DNA of 38,691 nt from Gnetum montanum (taxonomy: Eukaryota > Streptophyta > Gnetopsida > Gnetales > Gnetaceae). The position numbers were made by a program, and so were the translations under genes. The stretch is taken from the NCBI GenBank assembly GCA_015680685.1, contig MNCI01016585.1, forward strand, positions 158,354-197,044, read 5' to 3'. Shown here piece by piece: positions 33,123 to 38,691 of the stretch (position 1 is the first letter of the stretch; every line of letters starts with the position of its first letter). Under the pieces are notes generated by a model, which was given only the letters and a program-made list of their open reading frames with translations, was not told where the DNA came from and did no database searches.

Positions 33123-33988
33123 TGATGAGCAGCGAGTATTCCCTACACCCAACCATACAAATCAGTAGCATTCACAAAGTGATCTAGTAAAATTCCATAT
33201 ACCTTAGCTCTCTAAGTACACATTATCTAGGTAGTGACTCTCAAGGGCGTCATCATTGTCTTCCTAGTTCCACTTGTGAGGTTCAAGGATATGGTTAAGT
33301 GTAACTAAGGCATATGATTTGTATAGCTTTTATATTTTTATCGATTTCTCCTAAGCATGAAAATAAAGTAGTTAAATGTTTAATTAATCTAGAAACTATC
33401 TAATGTCCTAACTAATCCTAACATAAGTATACATTCCCATCTATCATACATATTTTCAACACATTGCAACGCTATTGAATTACCAAGTGTAAACACTATT
33501 GGGATTACTAAATGTTAATGTATGACCAAGTTGGTTATAATTATGTGCATTAATTATCTATATTTAATTAATTAATTAAATTCATAGAATTAAATTACAT
33601 GAATATTAAATGCTATTAGTGAATATTATGCTAAGTCCAAGTGCTGCAAGGTTTATTAAGAAAACTTGTCTTTACTGTCATTTACACCAAAGTGTCTAGG
33701 TACATTGGTGCTCAAATAAAGATCCATACACTTCTTAACTCCTATTACAGGCACTTAGATAATATTCTAACTCTCAAATAAACAAAATACAAGAGCTTCG
33801 CTATGCTACTGAACAATGAATGCCTTAAATTCAATAGGTGAACACATTTATGTAGGAAAGACTAGACACTCCCTTGATGCATATGTATTGATGGGTACAT
33901 GTTGACATAGCTACATCGATGAGTATGCATCAACATGATCATGTCGATGTGTTCGCATTGACTAGATCCTACCAATGATAACTCATCA
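33123..33988 (-). repeat. E2 right LTR (5' LTR of the element)
   Basis: 866 bp, TGATGAGCAGCG to ACTCATCA, followed by the second CCTAC. It carries about two more units of the CATCGATG / TGTTGACA motif (33885-33960) than the left LTR. The TATA position (near 33847-33856) has decayed. Confidence 0.93.
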
Positions 33989-33993
33989 CCTAC
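33989..33993. repeat. E2 target site duplication, right copy
   Basis: CCTAC, identical to 21450-21454. Confidence 0.9.
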
Positions 33994-36169
33994 CCGGATT
34001 AATATCAAAATTGCAATTACATTTCCCTAAGTTTCCATTGTGATTTCATCTATTTTTTATATATCAATCCTTCTTGTTTCATCTCTTTGAAAATTTTAAC
34101 TTTTTTTTATTTAACACATCCTTCATTATCTTATGGGGTTCTTATAATACTACATTCTTCCATTTAATCTCATCTGGATCATGTTTCATGTTGTCTTTTT
34201 CATATTCCATTTCTCTTTTTGAAGAACTTTTGTTTGTTTACTTAACTTTCTCATTTAGAAATATGTCATTTCTTATAGTGGTCTTATATAATATGGATGG
34301 TTATATGGTCATTCCATATGCATGTCTTCCTTAAAACATAGTTTTTGTTCTCTACTATAGGTTGGTTTGTGTCTTCCATTCGCTATACAAAATACTTTAC
34401 CTTCTTCAATTCTCTTATGATTTTGGTTTCCATCATCCTAATCCATCCTTGGATAATGTTTACTTTTTATTAATTGGTTTTTATGATTTTTGAAAGGACT
34501 TAAGATACTTGATTATGATTTTGCATTTTTTTTTTTTGCATTCTTCTTGAGGAAACTCTCCTTCTATCATGTTATCTACAACCCTTGAATGTCATTTTCT
34601 TCTTGTGTTATTTATATGTTAATATTTTCTTTCATTTCTTCCATTATGCCTTAGTTTTTCTAGCTTTTTTTTATTTCAATACTTCACCATTTTTGGATTA
34701 TGTATAGTTATTATGATGAGGACATCAACTCACCTCTTTAATACTTTTAGCATACGTAATGTTAGCAGGAGTCATAGTAGTTGGATAATTATGTTTAATT
34801 TCCTTTTGGAGTCATTCATGATGTTTGTATGAGTTAGATAGGGACTTGCAAGGCCATTATGAGTCACAAGAAGCTACAATCTACAACTATAAGAAATTGT
34901 GAGTTCCAATTTCTAGAGGGAAAATCTCTCATGTTTTATGTTCCTTAACAAATTGCAAGGTAGATGCAAGCATAGAAGACCATAATCAAAGGATGAGAGA
35001 CATATTCTACTTATACTTAATGAGATATAAGCTACAAGTTCTCATAGTATAGTCATAGTCCTAAGACCAAAAATGATATGGTTTATCAATACGAAGGGTT
35101 GCAAATTGCAATCCCATTGTAGTCTACAAAATGTAAGATGCAACAACATGTAAGTACTCATAGTCTAGGAAAAAATCAAAATTTTAAAAGACACTAATTT
35201 TGAGAGGCAGAAAAATGGTTACATTAAGCCATACAAAAAACAAAGGTGCTTCTAAAGTGTTTGGGCCTTATCTAACATAGCATTGGAAGTTGTTGAGAGG
35301 AGAAGAGTGTCTTAATTATTAGATCTCTTAAGTTTTTACACCTTAGTAGTTACCTTGAGGATTACAATTATGAGAGAGGATTGTCTTAGGTCTTCTTCTA
35401 GATTCTTGATTGTGTTGTACTTCTAGCAATTACACCCTAATTTTGGAATTGAATAAAGAGGTATTCCTTTTTGTTCATGCTTGATTCTCTTTGATTCCAT
35501 TAAATTTTCTACCTAAGGAAAATTGAATATATATTATGCTTTGAAGTCCTTACCACATTCTTATTCCTCTAGCTCTTCTAGATTCAAGAATTTACTTCTT
35601 CTCTTTTCAAGTATAGCAACCTTTAGCCTTAATGTTATATCAATTTTTACATACTCATATTTTTCATTAAAAAAATGCTTTGGTAACTACTTTTCTTAAT
35701 TGATTGTTCATACTAATACATTTAGAATTTCAATGTTCTTTGAAAAAATTCTAGAAAATGTATAAATAGAGTTGCACTTCTCCCTTTATAATTATCTTTC
35801 AATGTTGAATTGAAGTAAATAGAAGCTCTTCCTCCTTTAATTTTTAGTGTTGTGCAAGTTTTTTAAGTGCTTGGGGAAGCTCTTCTAACTTCTCTCTAAT
35901 GAGTTGTCTACTAGCATTTTGTAAGTTGGTTGTAAGCCTTGGACTTGAAAAGTATATCACATTCTCTTGTGTTTATGGTTTTTGTATATATGGCTGAGTT
36001 TTATACCTCCTAGGTTCACATACTAGCCTTCCATTTTACACTTGTAGGTTTGGTGCATGTTTTACGTTTCCTAAGATGTTTTTAGTGAGAAGGATCGCAA
36101 CCTTTTGACATGTTTTTTAGCATTCTAGATTTCATCCAAAATAGGGTGAGAAATGTGTACTTGATAGGG

Positions 36170-36228
36170 ATGCACTAACTAACCTACATTAGTGCACCCC
36201 CTACATTAGTGCAAGGGCACTAATGCAT
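36170..36228. repeat. Direct and inverted CATTAGTGC repeats with perfect hairpin
   Basis: CTACATTAGTGCA occurs twice (36184 and 36201), and the inverse GCACTAATG follows. CATTAGTGC (36204-36212) and GCACTAATG (36217-36225) form a perfect 9-bp stem with an AAGG loop. Confidence 0.6.
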
Positions 36229-36780
36229 CCTCCTTGTAGGCCTAGTTTGAATCCTTTGCTCTCCTATCACCTTTGTCATGATTCCAAAATTCCTAGGCTA
36301 CACTAATGAACCTCTATTGACAAATGGGCATTAGAAAATCTTTGTTGTTATGTTACGAATACTATAAATGCTTAAGATGTGCTCTCATACTTAACAACTT
36401 GATTCATAACATTTCTATTTGGTTTTTAGTGTTTATTTTTATATAAAAAGCTCATCCTCCCTTAGGTAAGTTGATTTTCTTCCTTTTCTTATGTGTATCT
36501 TTTGAGTCATCCCTTTTATAAGTATGGCTAGACTTTGTTAAAATGCTATCTTATGTTGTGAATAAAGATAATTATTTTCACTTATGCTAATGTTGATGCC
36601 TTAATTAGTAAAACAATAAAAATATTAAACATTAAAATTAATAAAAACATTTATTTAATTTCTATTTTCCTAAGCTATAATAATTCATCCTTATCCAAGG
36701 AGGCAATAACTGTATGACATGGTGTTGAGCGATCAAGGTTGTGACTGAGAGTCAATTTTATTGCATTTTAAGTGTGGTGT

Positions 36781-36848
36781 TGCACCTATCCCCAAGAGGA
36801 ATTGCAAGACAAGCATTACACCTATTCCCACGAGGGATTGTGATGCAT
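36781..36848. repeat. Two-copy ~35-bp tandem repeat
   Basis: GCACCTATCCCCAAGAGG and ACACCTATTCCCACGAGG head two adjacent units that both continue into GATTG/AATTG and a GCAT end. Confidence 0.6.
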
Positions 36849-38599
36849 GTGTATTTATGTTTACTTTGTTCTTACATTCATAAAATCTATAAAAATAATA
36901 AAACATAAAATTATAAATATGTTCTCTATCTCTCACCATGGAAACATGAATTTCCATTTGCATTATATATGTTATAATATCATTTACTTTTCTTGAATGC
37001 AATGATATATATGATCATTCTTGCTAATTCACTTAACATCATCTTTGAAATTTACAATCGAATCACACTACAAGTTGTATGATAAATCCCATTAGTATGA
37101 AACTATTGAGATCCCTATCACTCTGATTTTCTTTTTTTTACATTCTTATAACATGATTCTTTTATTTTAAGAAGTAACTTCTCTTTTTATGTGTTCTTCT
37201 CGCAATTCTTATATTCTGCTCTCATATTTTCTTTCATTTTATGCATTCTTCCAAGTTTTTTACATGCATGTTCAAGTTTCATGTTCTTTTAAGTTTCTAA
37301 AGTTAATTGCATGTTTTCTTATGTTTCTACTGAAGGATTTAAAAGTGTTTTTATGTTCTATTTCATAGTGTTCACTTCTATTTTGTAGATTCAAAGTAAT
37401 TTCTATCTTGTTTCATGTTTATGTTGAATGGTTTCAATCTCTTTCATGCTAATCTCATGTAAAAGGTCATAAGTCATTTTGCATGAGGTTGTTCCAAGCT
37501 TCTCTAGATTTTGTCAGTTATTTTTCATGTTCATTTAATTTTGTAAGATCATTTCATGTGACTTGAATAAGGATTTAAGGATTTATACATGTTCATATGG
37601 ATTTTATGCATTGTTACTTATATTTGAAGGATTAGATGTCCATTTAATGTTTCTCTTTTAATTCAGGCTTTCATTACCATGTTAAGATCCATAGGAACTT
37701 ATTTTTATGCTTGGTTACTAACTTAGAATCCTCAAATTAGTCTAGTTTTCATTCAAAAAAAAATTTCAACCATTTTCTATTTCCTACAAAACCACAACGT
37801 CATCAAAACTCACCATGAGTACCATGACTAGACCATGAATCATAGTGAGAATTATAGGTATTCTTAGGTAGTCACAATCTCATCATAACTATGGTGAGAG
37901 ATCACTACTAGTGGTCCACTTGTGATTTTAGTTTTTAATAGTCTCACAACATACAGTCCATACATGGGATCAAATTTGAAACACACAGGGTATGAAAAAG
38001 GCTAGAATGTTCATTGTGACTCATCACCAACTTGTGATTTACATTATTTTATTTTATTTTCTATTTTTAAAGATCATGACCTATGGTCAACCATCATGAC
38101 CTATAGTTAAATGCCATAACTTGTGAAATTATAAAACAACCACCTTATAATTTGTGGCTACACTCGGTCTCTTATAGTTCATACCACTTTTTCATATAGT
38201 GCCTTACAAATTTATTATCCTAATAGTCTACAAAATTAATTTGTATTAACATCTAAGAAATTAAATCATTTATGAATATCAAAAAAGCCAGGAGCACATC
38301 CATTTCAATAAAAGCTTGCGATGACATTTTTTTATGTTTTATAATTTTTTGTTAATTTTTTAATTATTCAAAATATTTTCTCTTTATTTTCTATTTTCTA
38401 ATTCTTGATATGTTTTCCATTCCTTATTATGTTTCATTTTTTAAATAATTTTTTAATACATTATATCATTTCATTTATGCATTTTGCAAATATTTTGTAT
38501 ATTTTTATTAATAAAGTTATCAATCATGATCTAGAGATCAACACCATGTGTTGGGATTTTGTTCTATGGTATTAAACTATAGAATAAATTATTGCACAT

Positions 38600-38600
38600 N
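38600..38600. other. Undetermined base
   Basis: A single N. Unlike the N at 17263, no duplicated sequence is seen on its two sides within the window. Sequence to its right (GCGGAAAGGAGGAAGAG) looks different in style and may be a separate contig. Confidence 0.7.
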
Positions 38601-38691
38601 CCTACTTCAAGACATATAGATTGCGGAAAGGAGGAAGAGAAACTGTGTTGACTGAGATTATTATAGAGGAAACATGTTAAACTTAGCATTC

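Larger units (their letters stand above)
21455..33988 (-). mobile_element. E2: Athila-like Ty3/gypsy element with pol and 3' ORF, decayed
   Basis: 12.5 kb bounded by LTRs that start TGATGAGCAGC and end CTCATCA, flanked by a perfect CCTAC duplication. Minus-strand order is PBS, gag, protease, RT, RNase H, partial integrase, 2-kb spacer, 3' ORF and PPT. It is the fuller relative of E1. It is inactive: many stops, an FMDD-to-FMDE change in RT, and loss of the integrase N-terminus. LTR divergence is visibly substantial, so the insertion is old. Confidence 0.93.
33994..38691. other. Unassigned AT-rich region right of E2
   Basis: 4.7 kb with no recognised gene or element. It resumes the DNA interrupted by E2, but the Penelope-like similarity does not continue. 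Small structures seen: a 13-T run near 34526, a perfect hairpin (36204-36225), a two-copy repeat (36781-36848), CATGACCTAT-type repeats near 38077-38106, and an N at 38600. The open frames 34074-34334 and 36733-37002 show no family motif. Confidence 0.5.

Noticed and set aside
36733-37002. 89-codon minus-strand open frame with a GIG repeat
   Set aside because: No family motif; the repeated text comes from the two-copy 35-bp DNA repeat.
38549-38600. TGTTGGGATTTTG as the start of a copia-type LTR
   Set aside because: The window ends 140 bp later, so there is no partner LTR or internal sequence to test it.

Overview
The window is repeat-rich plant nuclear DNA. It is AT-rich and CpG-poor, and I can support no intact host gene, tRNA, rRNA or CRISPR array. 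Most of it is three old Ty3/gypsy LTR retrotransposons, all on the minus strand and called E1, E2 and E3 here. The plant assignment rests on tRNA-Asp-type primer binding sites, OTA-clade (Athila/Tat-like) gag and pol motifs, and a 3' ORF of the Athila kind. A fragment on the plus strand reads like the reverse transcriptase of a Penelope-like element. Among plants such elements (Dryads) are best known from conifers, so a conifer or other gymnosperm is the working guess. The species cannot be fixed from this sequence.

Layout. 1-10135 is E1, an Athila-like element whose left LTR is cut by the window edge. Reading on the minus strand it has LTR 9211-10135, PBS, gag, protease, a short basic segment, a long spacer, a 3' ORF, a polypurine tract and LTR 1-584. 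10136-11221 is unassigned. 11222-19605 is E3, a Tat-like element with 1.64-kb LTRs that carries only gag and protease plus several arrays of a ~30-bp repeat. 19606-21219 is unassigned apart from a two-copy repeat. 21220-21454 is the Penelope-like fragment. 21455-33988 is E2, a longer relative of E1 that sits in this fragment with a perfect 5-bp target duplication (CCTAC). E2 keeps gag, protease, RT, RNase H, part of integrase and the 3' ORF. 33994-38691 is AT-rich DNA in which I recognise no gene.

How the parts relate. E2 looks like the decayed autonomous type. E1 and E3 keep the cis signals (LTRs, PBS, PPT) plus gag and protease but lack RT and integrase, so they would have depended on enzymes from other elements. 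In both E1 and E2 the 3' ORF lies about 450-540 bp downstream of a TATA box preceded by motifs shared with that element's own LTR. This suggests a second, LTR-like internal promoter for the 3' ORF and is the most interesting regulatory signal in the window. All coding regions are broken by stops. Decay is dominated by C-to-T type changes, and in E2 it has left a 955-codon frame without a net frameshift. All translations and alignments were done by eye.
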